In this document: one piece after another, positions 10,299 to 22,606 of the stretch
How positions within the stretch are numbered: the first letter of the stretch is position 1
Layout: every line of letters starts with the position of its first letter
Origin: Tanypteryx hageni
Taxonomy: Eukaryota; Arthropoda; Insecta; Odonata; Petaluridae
NCBI GenBank assembly: GCA_028673005.1
Contig: CM054120.1
Location: 70,419,533 to 70,483,532 of the forward strand
Direction of reading: 5' to 3'
DNA length: 64,000 nucleotides
Position numbers and translations under genes: made by a program
The notes under the pieces: generated by a model
The model's input: only the letters and a program-made list of their open reading frames with translations
Database searches by the model: none
What the model was told of the DNA's origin: nothing

Positions 10299-10510
10299 AT
10301 GGAGAGAAAAGTTCGAGGCTTCAAATTACGGAAAGGGAGCAGGAAATATTAATAGAATATATGAAAAACCATAAAGAATTCCGTTCAGGCAATATTACAG
10401 CTACCTTCTCCTCTAACACTAAGCAAAAATGCTGGGAGGAATTGGCAGCTATTATAAATAGCGATGGGAAAGGTCCTGCAAGAGATGTGGATAAGTGAAA
10501 GAAGGTAATA
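10299..10510 (+). pseudogene. Zeste-like Myb/SANT DNA-binding domain fragment (S1)
   Basis: After an atg at 10299 (MERKVRGF), a one-base loss shifts into a frame starting at 10328 that reads TEREQEILIEYMKNHKEFRS, then FSSNTKQKCWEELAAIINS and GKGPARDVDK. The pattern (acidic-aromatic first helix, W-E-E-L-A in the second, G-P-x-R-D-V-x-K-W before the third) matches the N-terminal Myb/SANT-like domain of insect zeste-type regulators and of related transposon DNA-binding proteins. The expected Trp after DVDK is a tga stop (10496-10498). With the frameshift and the stop, this is a relic, not a gene. S2 carries the same lesions. Confidence 0.65.
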
Positions 10511-10600
10511 CTTATGGTTGATGCGCAAAATATACTCCTTTGTGTATCTTCATTGAACGACCAAGGTTTTATTTAATAATATTTCATATTATATAATTTT

Positions 10601-13542
10601 TTTATTTTCCTAAATCACTTTCTGGATCATAACTGCAATAGATGTTATTTATTTTGTACTAATTTCTGTCAAGATTGTAGTATTTTATTCTATAGTGAGC
10701 CATTTAGATTAGTACTGTATTACTAATTATAATTTGTTTATGATTTATTAAGAAAGCTCTTAATTAAGTTTCTCTCTTTCGGCACTCAATTAGTTGTCAA
10801 TCTGAAAGCAGAAGTAAGAATGTTTGTGCTCCACGAATTACCATTGGACGACTTTAATTTAGTTTAGATGTTATAAATAAGGAATTAATTGTGGATTTAG
10901 TAAAGGTTAATTAATTGAAGTAGTTTTCTTATAATTTGAATGCATCTATTAATCTTGAACTGTAATAGTTATTTAATTATCATCAACATAGTTCGTCTGT
11001 CCGTAGACAGGTCCTTGATTTTTTTTAATGGTCATACCTAGTTCTCTATAAACTCCTATTCTCAGCTGTCCTCTTCATATCTTGATAACTCTTTCCCTTT
11101 CAAATCGTCTATCAGCTGAAACCTTTTCCTACATCTTTCCCTTTTTCCATTTAGTTATCTTTCTAACACGTCTTTAATCATACTCTCATCATAATGTCCA
11201 ACCCAGTTTGCCTTCCTCTTTCAAATAGTCTGTATAATCTTTCGCTTCTCTCCTACTCTTCGTAGCACTACGTTTTTCATCCTATCTGTCCATTTAATCT
11301 TCAGCATTCTCCTCCAAGTCCACATTTCAAAGCTTTCAAAGTATTTTATGTCATTTTTCCTTAGCGTCCATGTTTCTGCCCCGTACAAAGCAATATTTCA
11401 TACATAGCATTTTATGAACTTCTTGCGGATATCTTCCATTATATTCTCCGTAAGTAGGTGTTTCTTTCTTCTGAAAGCCGCTTTTGCTTTTCCAATTCTA
11501 GTCCTGATTTCATCCGTACATTTTGCTTCTCTTGTTATGATGCTTCTAAGGTATTTATAGTCTGAGACTTGTTCTAAAGGCTTTCCTTTCCTTCTGTCAC
11601 CCTACGACACATACGCAGATATCTTGACTGTACTCTATTGCACTTTCTGATGTGATTCTAATTACCACTATAGCATCTCTAGTTCCTCGTCCTTTTCTGA
11701 AACAGAAATGATCTTCCCCTAGCATTTCTTTTGCCTTTTTCTTCGGCCTTTTATTAAGAACCCTCGTGGTGATCTTCGAAGTGTGTGACAGAAGGCTTAT
11801 CGTTCTGTAGTCTTTACATTGCATTGCCTTTGGCTTCTTCTTTAGAGGGATCATTGTTACTTCTAGGAAATCCCGAGGCCACTCTTCCGTGTCGTAAATC
11901 TTATTGATTATTTTTGTGGTCGCTTTTAGTCCTTCTGATCCCATGACTTGAAGTACCTCAGCTGATATTCCATCGCTGCCCGTGGCTATCCCTTTTTTAG
12001 TTCTACTATCGCTTTTTATTCTTTACTCTCCATAATACTTGATCCTAAGTTGTCTTCTTCAATGTTTTCCTCATCTTTCAGTTTTATTTTTGCCGATCCT
12101 GCCTGCTTGCTGTATAGTTCCTTAATGTATTCTTCCCATACCTGTGCTATATTCTTTGTTTCTGAGATTATCTTCCTATCCGTATTCATAATTCCTTTAC
12201 CACGAATTCCAGTAGACTTCTTATCTTCTAATTCCAGTGCCCTAGCGTACATCATATCGCCTAACTTCTCCATTTGTTGTATTTCATCACATTTTTCTTT
12301 TATCCAATTTTCTCTAGCTTTATCTGATACCCTTCTCAACTCATTGTTTATACGTCTACAGTTGGTTCTACTTTCTTCACTGTTAACGTTTTTCCATTTT
12401 CGTCTCTCATTCATTTTCTTCAGCATTTCCTTAGTAATCCAGGGTTTTCTGATTTTCTTCTCTTGTTTTCCAATCTCTTTATCCAGGGTATCCTTGATAC
12501 TGGTTTTAATTTCTTTCCATTCTATATCCACGGTCTTTGGTTTGCTTTCCAAATTTCTTAGGCAATTTAATTATATATATGATATTAATTTTCCTGACCG
12601 ACAGAAATGAGATAGCAAATACTTAAACCAATTAAATTGCTGATTCAACTAAATGCAGTCTTGTTTACTTATTTGGTTTACTCGATATTATTAAAATTAT
12701 AAACGTTTAAATAGCAGGTCATATTAACCAGTCATAAAGAAAATGCATTATAACCACGAATATTATTAATGGAATATCCTGTTAATACCCCACCATTCCA
12801 TTTGCGCTCCTACCGCCAAAAAACGGTACTACCTTAAGCTTATGCTCCTGATTTAAACTTCTATTTTGAACAATAAAAGCATCCGCTTTCCCTGCAATTT
12901 ATGCATTCCAATTATGTTGGTTTAGCTTTAGGAGATTCATTGGCTCCCAGCTTAGGTTGGTTTCCTTTCCACGTTCACTTCGATCCTCCCCCTCGGCTTG
13001 GATTGCGTTGATCTTCATTCATATTATTCGTCTTCTTCATCCCAATTCCTATTTTGCTTTAGGAGATTCCCAGGGTCTTCCTCAGCCTCCCGGGTTGAGT
13101 TGATGAGGTTGGCATCTCACACTCACTCTTCAATATTGCTTGATATTTCACCATAACATCCTTAATCGGATTCATTTCAAAACACTTTTCTCTTGATCTG
13201 TGCATCGTACTGTTACACTCAAATCACGATTAAAACACGGATTTACAAGAACCACGTAGTATATTATTCACCACCACCTATCCGTGATGGTCTAATATTA
13301 GCTTTGTTCCGATAACAGCAAATAAATTGTGGATATTCCATTATTGCTAAATTTACGAGGAAAAATTCGAAAAACAATATCTGCGGGTTAAAAATAGAAG
13401 TATATACATACAAATAAGCGGCAATAATAATTTAATGGTATCTGTTACTTCTCTGTTGCATTAGCGGGGTTATAATCGCAAAATGACATCGGTGGTGAAT
13501 ATACGTCATTTCCAAAAGTATTTCATCAATTTGAGCGGCACC
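10601..13542 (-). repeat. R1: right arm of palindrome 1
   Basis: Reverse complement of L1. Palindromic pairing continues past 13542 for the ~0.8 kb inverted end of Z2, so the arms of palindrome 1 run from about 5523-9263 and 10601-14376. Contains the mirror copy of the truncated RTE (10981-12564) and of the degraded Cys-rich frame. Confidence 0.9.
10981..12564 (-). mobile_element. Truncated RTE in R1 (mirror of the L1 copy)
   Basis: Same 1584-bp length, same 5' truncation, same internal deletion of the catalytic core and same 10-bp duplication (10971-10980 and 12565-12574, read on the minus strand). It shares palindrome-1-specific residues with L1 (for example CFRKGRGTRDAIVVIRI and DICVCVVG). 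It differs by an I-to-T change following VVIRI. Confidence 0.9.
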
Positions 13543-15369
13543 ACTTTTGCGGCAGACAGAACTTTAACTTCATATGTACGTGAATGTTCGTTCAGTTCAG
13601 TTCAGTGACTAGGGACCTATTCCTGTCGTGACGCCACCTCAGCCTTCAAGGTTAATTATTGTATAAAATACGGTTTATTATTGCATATCGACGGGAGTTA
13701 ACAAAGATTATTCCGCGTCTTGGGCCATCGTTTGAACGTACTATTATAATTCGCCATTGTTATTTAATTGTCATTCTTGCATCGTGATGATAGGGTGAGC
13801 AGACCCATGGAATTGTTGTTTTGGGCAATTGAGGGCTTGTCTGGGGAGGGCTGAAGCAAACTCGCTGCGTAATTAGTTCTAATATTAGAAGTACGAGTAG
13901 ATTTACGAATTTCTAATGGACTATTGCTTCGGTTTCATCAAATTCTCCGGTTTGATAGTATTTGCTACATAACGGAAATAGCGAAAATGACAAGGCCCAA
14001 CTCTAAAACATAGTCGAGATATATGCGTTTAAAAAAGTAAAAAAAAAAACACTTTTGCAGAGTTTCTACTTGAAACCAATTTCCGCAAATACCACGTTAA
14101 ACACCGAAATAAGAAGTCGTTTTGGCTGACGGAATGCAAGAGATTGTAATGCGGTATATCTGTTTTATAATTAATTGAGTTAAATTGTTGTTACATCCAT
14201 CATCATTTCGTCTCACTTCGTTATTAAGTGAACCACATTTTCACAGTTGAGTCGTAGGTAATTTCAAGATAAACCAATTTCCGAACTAAGTGTGACTGCT
14301 CGGTTAAACATGCAGATTTCTGACTGACTTCGCAAAAGTTTTTGTGGGTACCACTAGACAGTTTAATTTCTTCGTGTGCACGCAACATTTGGAAAATAAA
14401 GGGAAATGGATTATCTACGACGAAGCAATGAACGTAAATACGTCCATTTGCTTTACGTATACACAACGTTTGTAAGGGAAAGAAATGGGTAATTTAAGAC
14501 GAAGGTAATACGTGAACATACAGATTATATTACAACTATTAGAATAAGTAATGCTTTAAGTAATAGTCGATTGTATTATTTATTGCAATTGATAAGGAAA
14601 TTAATCGGTGAATAAAAAATTCGATATTTCATAGGCGTCCCTACTGAAATTTCAGTTCGTCGAGATTACACTAAGCCATTAATATTTTATTTTATGATAT
14701 GATTACATAAATCGTAAGGAACGTATCCGCCTCGCAGGTATGCAAGCATGATGTGTGCATCACTCTTCTTTACTTACTCTATACGTATTACGGGGAAAGT
14801 ATTTTTTTCATGAACAAAATCAATTTCTGGATTTCAAAGGAAATGTACGTTTTTACTTCTCCTGAACACGTTTTCAAGATTATCTGTATGATGGATATGT
14901 GTGTTTGTGTGTATGTGATAGAAATATTATAGGTGCCCCAACTCAAAAACTATTAATCGTGTAAACGCGAAATTTCATATTTGATTTTTTTGTTAAAGAG
15001 GTAAGAGTTTCTTAGCATTTGTTAAAGATCGGTGACCCATAAATGGGTATTTACACTTATCACATCCGATTTAAAAAAAATAGATGCTTTAGACACCACC
15101 ATCATCTAATATTAAAGAAATTATAAAATATATCTGATGTGGCCACCACATGACTTTCTCTATAACTGTAATATTTATAAATATTCCAAATAGTTTACAT
15201 GATAATAAATGTGTTAAGAAACTGCAAGAAAACTTTAAAGGCTCCAAAAAACAGAAATAAACTCAAACCATAGCCTTCTGATGTTGGATATAGCCAGGAA
15301 GCTCCAACGATTAATAAAGTAAAAAGAAGCGTAAAATGTTTATAAGAGTCGCCGGTAGGTGGTGTAGGG

Positions 15370-17955
15370 CAGTGGTTCTCAACATTTTGGTGCTCGTGGC
15401 GCACTTTGGATATTCACTTATTTTCGCGGCACACTGGAATTAGATTTGAATAAGGAACTAGGATTTAACATAAAAATACATATTTATATTATGTCGTATA
15501 TGTGATGGACCAAATTAAGTTATAACATTGTACAACAGTACAAATGATGAAGTTTTGTTACAATATCTATTTTAAAATCTTACCTAATGTTACACTTGAG
15601 CTAGGCGTTTTCTGATAATTGCTCTGATATTAAGACGTATCCGTGATAGCAGACTCATTTCATCTTCAACATAGTTTAGCCGTTCCCTTTTTCCTCATCT
15701 AATGTTTGTTTGTGTCGAGAACCCAAACTCACACAGATGGGAAGTAGAAAACTGCATCAAAACTGCCCAAAGCTTTTTCCGCAGTTTCTGAATATTCTTC
15801 TCTAACAGAAATACAAAACATATGCATAGACAATTCGGCGTAATTGATTTTCAGAGTGCTATCAGTTGAAATAGAAGAAAACTAGTGTTTTTACTCTCTC
15901 CGAAGAAGTTCGGAGAGAGTAAAAACACATAAGACATTTGTCACTGGTGTGAATGGGTTCCTTACCCAGTAGTATTTCTCTGTAGTCAAGGATGGAAAGT
16001 AAAGCTCGATATTGTGTTCAAGAGTTGCTAAATATTACACCACGAGAGCAACAATTTCTTCCACATGGGTTTTGGAATCAGAGGAAACATTTCAAGATTA
16101 CCTTTTCTAGCTCTCTTTTTCCAGATGGCTATTTTTCTCATCAATGTTAGTAGTTTATCCGTAGAAGTTAGTATGTTTTCATCTCGTCCCTGCATGCTGG
16201 TGTTCACACTATTCAGGTACCTAAATATTTCTGCAAATATGCTAATTTGGCACACCAAAGATTACAGCTAACATATTGACAAACATCACAGTTTCCCCCT
16301 ATTTCAAATCTTTATGTTCATATACACCAGCTGTCACTCTTCGCCTTGGCAGCCATCTTATTTATGTGTGTAAAACTAAATATTCGTACTGTGAATCCAT
16401 AGCATTACAAAGCTATTTGTAGAGGTGGGTCATTAGAGATCTTGATTTTACAAAATTAACCATTCCGAAAACTTGGTTTAATGCAGACTTCGAGTCAACA
16501 CGTGATGTCTTTGCAAAAAGGGCTTCCCTGTGCAAAGACAATTGGTAGTTATGGTAGTTGGATTCTGTTGTTTTAAAAGTGAGACGAAACCTTTGACAGA
16601 TCCCAACATGGATGGAGCACCGTCGGTAGTAATTCGTGAACTTGACTTCCATGAAATTTCCATTCTAAGTAGGAAGCCAAAGCTTCAAATATATCTTCAC
16701 ATTTTATGTGTTCTGAGAGTTCTCTGAAGGACAGAAATAGACTAATTAATTCATTTTCATGAATGAAGCAAACAAATGCTAAAAGTTGTGCTTTGCCGCT
16801 ATTAGTGGTTTACTCGTCAACTTGCAAAGCGAAGTCAGGACTTTTAAACTTATTTGGAAAATTTTCCTCCACGAATTGTATCTTTAGAAAGAGGAATTTC
16901 AGCAATTTCTTGTTCCGCTTCATCATTGAGCATTATCCTAACTATTGCATGGCCCGCAGGCGAAATAAATGACTCAGCTATAGTTTGAGGCTTAATTTTT
17001 TTAGCTATGATTTCTGCTACCTGATCAGAAGCAACTTGAACTCTCTCAGACACTTGCACGTTTTTTTCGAAGTAACTCGCTTGTTTAGAATGCTGTTCCA
17101 TCAACCTTTTGAAATAGTTCAAATCTTTTCCTTCAAGATTAGCATGTATTGTGGTGAAATGTAGTTTCAATTTTCTGGGAACGGCTTCTTTCGATAGATT
17201 CTCACCGCACACAACACACATTGGAATAGGCCAATCTTTATCTCCACACCAAGAAAAGCCCAGATTAAAATAACGGACCATATACTTGCGAGAAACCTTA
17301 GAAATCTTACTTAGCTTTGCCTCGCTCGAAATGGGTTTTTCCTAAATATGTTATCCATATTTTTCACCTTTAGGTTTTCTTGAAATAAATCTGTCGATTT
17401 TTACGGGCGCAACATTTATAATTTTTAAAAATGATAATTGGATTAAACAACAAAAATCACACAGTATTCTTCCAACGCTAATACACAAAAAACTTAATAA
17501 AAAATTATTTTATACAGAACAAATTCACGAAACATACATTCACAAACACCAAATTGTAGTATTAGCCTGCCACGAATCTTGGCTAGTACTGAGTTGATAG
17601 AGGAATGCGCCAGAGTCGGGGACATCCAGGGATGTGAACACAGGCGTAGCATGCTACGTCATCGTAGAGACTTAGAGATCAACGATGACCAATTATGTGT
17701 TTATGACTCAAGCACAAGAGATTCGATCACTATGACAATTCTAACAACGTTGCTGCCAGGCTTACTGTTTACGCGCATTCCAAAGCAGTGATACTTTTTG
17801 ACTGGATTTATTTAATCTTAATATTTTGTGTTAGTTTCTTTGTTAAAACTGTGTCGGTGGAAGACGTGCAGATTTTCTCTTCGAAATCTCGCGGCACACT
17901 TGGGAAATGTTCGCGGTAAACCAGTGTGCCGCGGCACACAAGTTGAGAACCACTG
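15370..17955 (-). mobile_element. hAT DNA transposon, copy 2 (in Z2)
   Basis: Same ends and same gtgtaggg duplication (15362-15369 and 17956-17963). Its internal hairpin is intact with a 20-bp stem. Two bases longer than copy 1, partly because the T run near 17062 is not shortened. Confidence 0.93.
15590..17398 (-). pseudogene. hAT transposase pseudogene, copy 2
   Basis: Longest surviving N-terminal frame of the direct copies: 143 codons (17281 down to 16850) holding the BED finger (C22, C25, H41, H46 of that frame) and the segment FEKNVQVSERVQVASDQVAE in one frame, because the T run that is short in copies 1 and 3 is full here. A C-to-W change follows GDKD, outside the zinc ligands. Stops and frameshifts still destroy the catalytic region. 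The ancestral start codon is lost. Confidence 0.85.
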
Positions 17956-19707
17956 GTGTAGGGGTAGCAGCTAAATAATTTATTTTTAAAAATATCCCTC
18001 CAACAATGCATTATATAGGAAAATGCTTCGAAAAAACATTGTAGAAAAATAAATTTTCTATAACTTTTATTCCAGTATGTTGTTACATTTATAAAATATT
18101 AAAAATAAACGGATAAGGGACAAGAGTAAACACATACTTCTGTTTGACCGATATTTACCAAAAACTAATCAGCACTTTTTCCTTTAACAAAAATGTCAAA
18201 TATAAAATTTCATATTGATCTGGTAAATAGTTTTTTAGTTAGAGCACCCACAAAATCCCGGTCACAGAGACAAACACAAACCCACACACAGACACACACA
18301 CAGACACACCCACAAACATAATCGAGAAAATAGTCTCAACGTTTTCAAGGGACCTTAAACGTATTTTCGTTGAAATCTCGAATTCGATGTTTTTATGAAA
18401 ACAATGCTTCCGCTACTTCGTATATGGAGAAAGTAAAAAACGTATAAGCGACAAGAGCAACCATCCACTTCCGGTTATCCGATTATTACAAAATATTAAT
18501 CGGTTCTTTTCCCTTTAACACAAATATAAAATATAAAATTTCCCGTTATAATGATCAATAGTTTTGGGGTTAGAGCACCCAAAAAATTCAGGTCACAGAC
18601 ACCCGCAGACATCATCGAGAAATAGTCAAAACGTTCTCAGGGGACCTTAAAACATGCATTTTCGTTTAAATCTCGAACTCGATCTTTTTCATGAAAACAA
18701 TACTTTATATTTCGTATATGGAGAAAGTAATAATTCGGGCGCCTTTTCTTTCGCACTAAAGAGTTCAAAGCACACTATCCTTTCACATAAAGTATAATAA
18801 CGACAATAAAATCCTAGGGTTTAACAATGAAACGTTTGGCAAGGTAACATATCAATACAAAACTTAAAATTTACCAAAAAAATATGATTTAAAAGTAAAA
18901 CTTGAGCGATTTCGAAACGAAGTCAAACATTGACGATAAGAACAAAAATTTATGTTTATTTTTCTTTAAATTAGTCCCTGTCCGAAATAGTATGTCAGTT
19001 AATTCTAATTTAATTTTGCAAAAGAAAAAAACGCCTGTAAGTGAAAAAAGTTATTGTTAAGTTCTTGCACGAAAAAATTAAACTATCTAGTGGTACCCAC
19101 AAAAACTTTTGCGAAGTCAGTCAGAAATCTGCATGTTTAACCGAGCAGTCACCCTTAGTTCGGAAATTGGTTTATCTTGAAAATACCTACGACTCAACTG
19201 TGAAAATGTGGTTCACTTAATAACGAAGTGAGACGAAATGATGATGGATGTAACAACAATTTAACTCAATTAATTATAAAAAAGCAATACCGCATTACAA
19301 TCTCTTGCATTCCGTCAGCCAAAACGACTTCTTATTTCGGTGTTTAACGTGGTATTTGCGGAAATTGGTTTCAAGTAGAAACTCTGCAAAAGTGTTTTTT
19401 TTTACTTTTTTATTTCGACTATGTTTTAGAGTTGGGCCTTGTCATTTTCGCTACTTCCGTTATGTAACAAACACTATCAAACCGGAGAATTTGATGAAAC
19501 CGAAGCAATAGTCCATTAGAAATTCGTAAATCCACTCGTACATCTACTATTAGAACTAATTACGCAGCGAGTTTGCTTCAGCCCTCCCCAAACAGCCCCT
19601 CACATGGGCAAAAAAACCATTCCATGGGCCTACTCACCCTATCATCACGATGCAAGAACGACAATTAAATAACAATGGCGAATTTTAATAGTACGTTCAA
19701 ACGATAG

Positions 19708-22606
19708 ATTATTAATTTTGTACCAATTTCTGTCAAGATTGTAGTATTTTATTCTATAGTGAGCCATTTAGATTAGTACTGTATTACTAATTAAAATTTG
19801 TTTATGATTCATTAAGAAAGCTCTTAATTAAGTTTCTCTCTTTCGGCACTCAATTAGTTGTCAATCTGAAAGCAGAAGTAAGAATGTTTGTGCTCCACGA
19901 ATTACCATTGGACGACTTTAATTTAGTTTAGATGTTATAAATAAGGAATTAATTGTGGATTTAGTAAAGGTTAATTAATTGAAGTAGTTTTCTTATAATT
20001 TGAATGCATCTATTAATCTTGAACTGTAATAGTTATTTAATTATCATCAACATAGTTCGTCTGTCCGTAGACAGGTCCTTGATTTTTTTTAATGGTCATA
20101 CCTAGTTCTCTATAAACTCCTATTCTCAGCTGTCCTCTTCATATCTTGATAACTCTTTCCCTTTCAAATCGTCTATCAGCTGAAACCTTTTCCTACATCT
20201 TTCCCTTTTTCCATTTAGTTATCTTTCTAACACGTCTTTAATCATACTCTCATCATAATGTCCAACCCAGTTTGCCTTCCTCTTTCAAATAGTCTGTATA
20301 ATCTTTCGCTTCTCTCCTACTCTTCGTAGCACTACGTTTTTCATCCTATCTGTCCATTTAATCTTCAGCATTCTCCTCCAAGTCCACATTTCAAAGCTTT
20401 CAAAGTATTTTATGTCATTTTTCCTTAGCGTCCATGTTTCTGCCCCGTACAAAGCAATATTTCATACATAGCATTTTATGAACTTCTTGCGGATATCTTC
20501 CATTATATTCTCCGTAAGTAGGTGTTTCTTTCTTCTGAAAGCCGCTTTTGCTTTTCCAATTCTAGTCCTGATTTCATCCGTACATTTTGCTTCTCTTGTT
20601 ATGATGCTTCTAAGGTATTTATAGTCTGAGACTTGTTCTAAAGGCTTTCCTTTCCTTCTGTCACCCTACGACACATACGCAGATATCTTGACTGTACTCT
20701 ATTGCACTTTCTGATGTGATTCTAATTACCACTATAGCATCTCTAGTTCCTCGTCCTTTTCTGAAACAGAAATGATCTTCCCCTAGCATTTCTTTTGCCT
20801 TTTTCTTCGGCCTTTTATTAAGAACCCTCGTGGTGATCTTCGAAGTGTGTGACAGAAGGCTTATCGTTCTGTAGTCTTTACATTGCATTGCCTTTGGCTT
20901 CTTCTTTAGAGGGATCATTGTTACTTCTAGGAAATCCCGAGGCCACTCTTCCGTGTCGTAAATCTTATTGATTATTTTTGTGGTCGCTTTTAGTCCTTCT
21001 GATCCCATGACTTGAAGTACCTCAGCTGATATTCCATCGCTGCCCGTGGCTATCCCTTTTTTAGTTCTACTATCGCTTTTTATTCTTTACTCTCCATAAT
21101 ACTTGATCCTAAGTTGTCTTCTTCAATGTTTTCCTCATCTTTCAGTTTTATTTTTGCCGATCCTGCCTGCTTGCTGTATAGTTCCTTAATGTATTCTTCC
21201 CATACCTGTGCTATATTCTTTGTTTCTGAGATTATCTTCCTATCCGTATTCATAATTCCTTTACCACGAATTCCAGTAGACTTCTTATCTTCTAATTCCA
21301 GTGCCCTAGCGTACATCATATCGCCTAACTTCTCCATTTGTTGTATTTCATCACATTTTTCTTTTATCCAATTTTCTCTAGCTTTATCTGATACCCTTCT
21401 CAACTCATTGTTTATACGTCTACAGTTGGTTCTACTTTCTTCACTGTTAACGTTTTTCCATTTTCGTCTCTCATTCATTTTCTTCAGCATTTCCTTAGTA
21501 ATCCAGGGTTTTCTGATTTTCTTCTCTTGTTTTCCAATCTCTTTATCCAGGGTATCCTTGATACTGGTTTTAATTTCTTTCCATTCTATATCCACGGTCT
21601 TTGGTTTGCTTTCCAAATTTCTTAGGCAATTTAATTATATATATGATATTAATTTTCCTGACCGACAGAAATGAGATAGCAAATACTTAAACCAATTAAA
21701 TTGCTGATTCAACTAAATGCAGTCTTGTTTACTTATTTGGTTTACTCGATATTATTAAAATTATAAACGTTTAAATAGCAGGTCATATTAACCAGTCATA
21801 AAGAAAATGCATTATAACCACGAATATTATTAATGGAATATCCTGTTAACACCCCACCATTCCATTTGCGCTCCTACCGCCAAAAAACGGTACTACCTTA
21901 AGCTTATGCTCCTGATTTAAACTTCTATTTTGAACAATAAAAGCATCCGCTTTCCCTGCAATTTATGCATTCCAATTATGTTGGTTTAGCTTTAGGAGAT
22001 TCATTGGCTCCCAGCTTAGGTTGGTTTCCTTTCCACGTTCACTTCGATCCTCCCCCTCGGCTTGGATTGCGTTGATCTTCATTCATATTATTCGTCTTCT
22101 TCATCCCAATTCCTATTTTGCTTTAGGAGATTCCCAGGGTCTTCCTCAGCCTCCCGGGTTGAGTTGATGAGGTTGGCATCTCACACTCACTCTTCAATAT
22201 TGCTTGATATTTCACCATAACATCCTTAATCGGATTCATTTCAAAACACTTTTCTCTTGATCTGTGCATCGTACTGTTACACTCAAATCACGATTAAAAC
22301 ACGGATTTACAAGAACCACGTAGTATATTATTCACCACCACCTATCCGTGATGGTCTAATATTAGCTTTGTTCCGATAACAGCAAATAAATTGTGGATAT
22401 TCCATTATTGCTAAATTTACGAGGAAAAATTCGAAAAACAATATCTGCGGGTTAAAAATAGAAGTATATACATACAAATAAGCGGCAATAATAATTTAAT
22501 GGTATCTGTTACTTCTCTGTTGCATTAGCGGGGTTATAATCGCAAAATGACATCGGTGGTTAATATACGTCATTTCCAAAAGTATTTCAACAATTTGAGC
22601 GGCACC
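19708..22606 (-). repeat. R arm fused to Z2
   Basis: Begins about 40 bases inside R relative to R1. Junction sequence acgatag-attattaattttgt shares atag with both parents. Carries the ~19-base insertion near its inner end, as R1 does and R2 does not. No L or S partner lies next to it, so here the palindrome is missing and only the unpaired arm is left. Confidence 0.88.
20045..21628 (-). mobile_element. Truncated RTE in the R arm of tandem unit 1
   Basis: Flanks at 20035-20044 and 21629-21638 show the shared 10-bp duplication. Palindrome-1 type sequence (CFRKGRGTRDAIVVIRITSE). Same lesions as the other arms. Confidence 0.9.

Larger units (their letters stand above)
9264..10600 (+). other. S1: spacer of palindrome 1
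   Basis: Single-copy between the arms. Same orientation and nearly identical to S2 (40955-42291). It contains a diverged member of the interspersed repeat (9809-10040), a broken zeste-like Myb/SANT fragment (10299-10510) and otherwise AT-rich sequence. Open frames at 9470-9670 and on the minus strand at 9954-10262 survive in both spacers, but resemble no family I know and partly overlap the repeat. I do not call them genes. Confidence 0.7.
13543..19707 (+). repeat. Z2: Z module, 3' end lost at a fusion with R
   Basis: Matches Z1 from the first base. Ends at ...caaacgatag (19707), where Z1 continues with cccaaacgcgg. The next bases belong to an R arm. Members a-c of the interspersed repeat, the microsatellite and the left inverted repeat are all present. 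The right inverted repeat is cut by about 175 bases. Confidence 0.9.
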
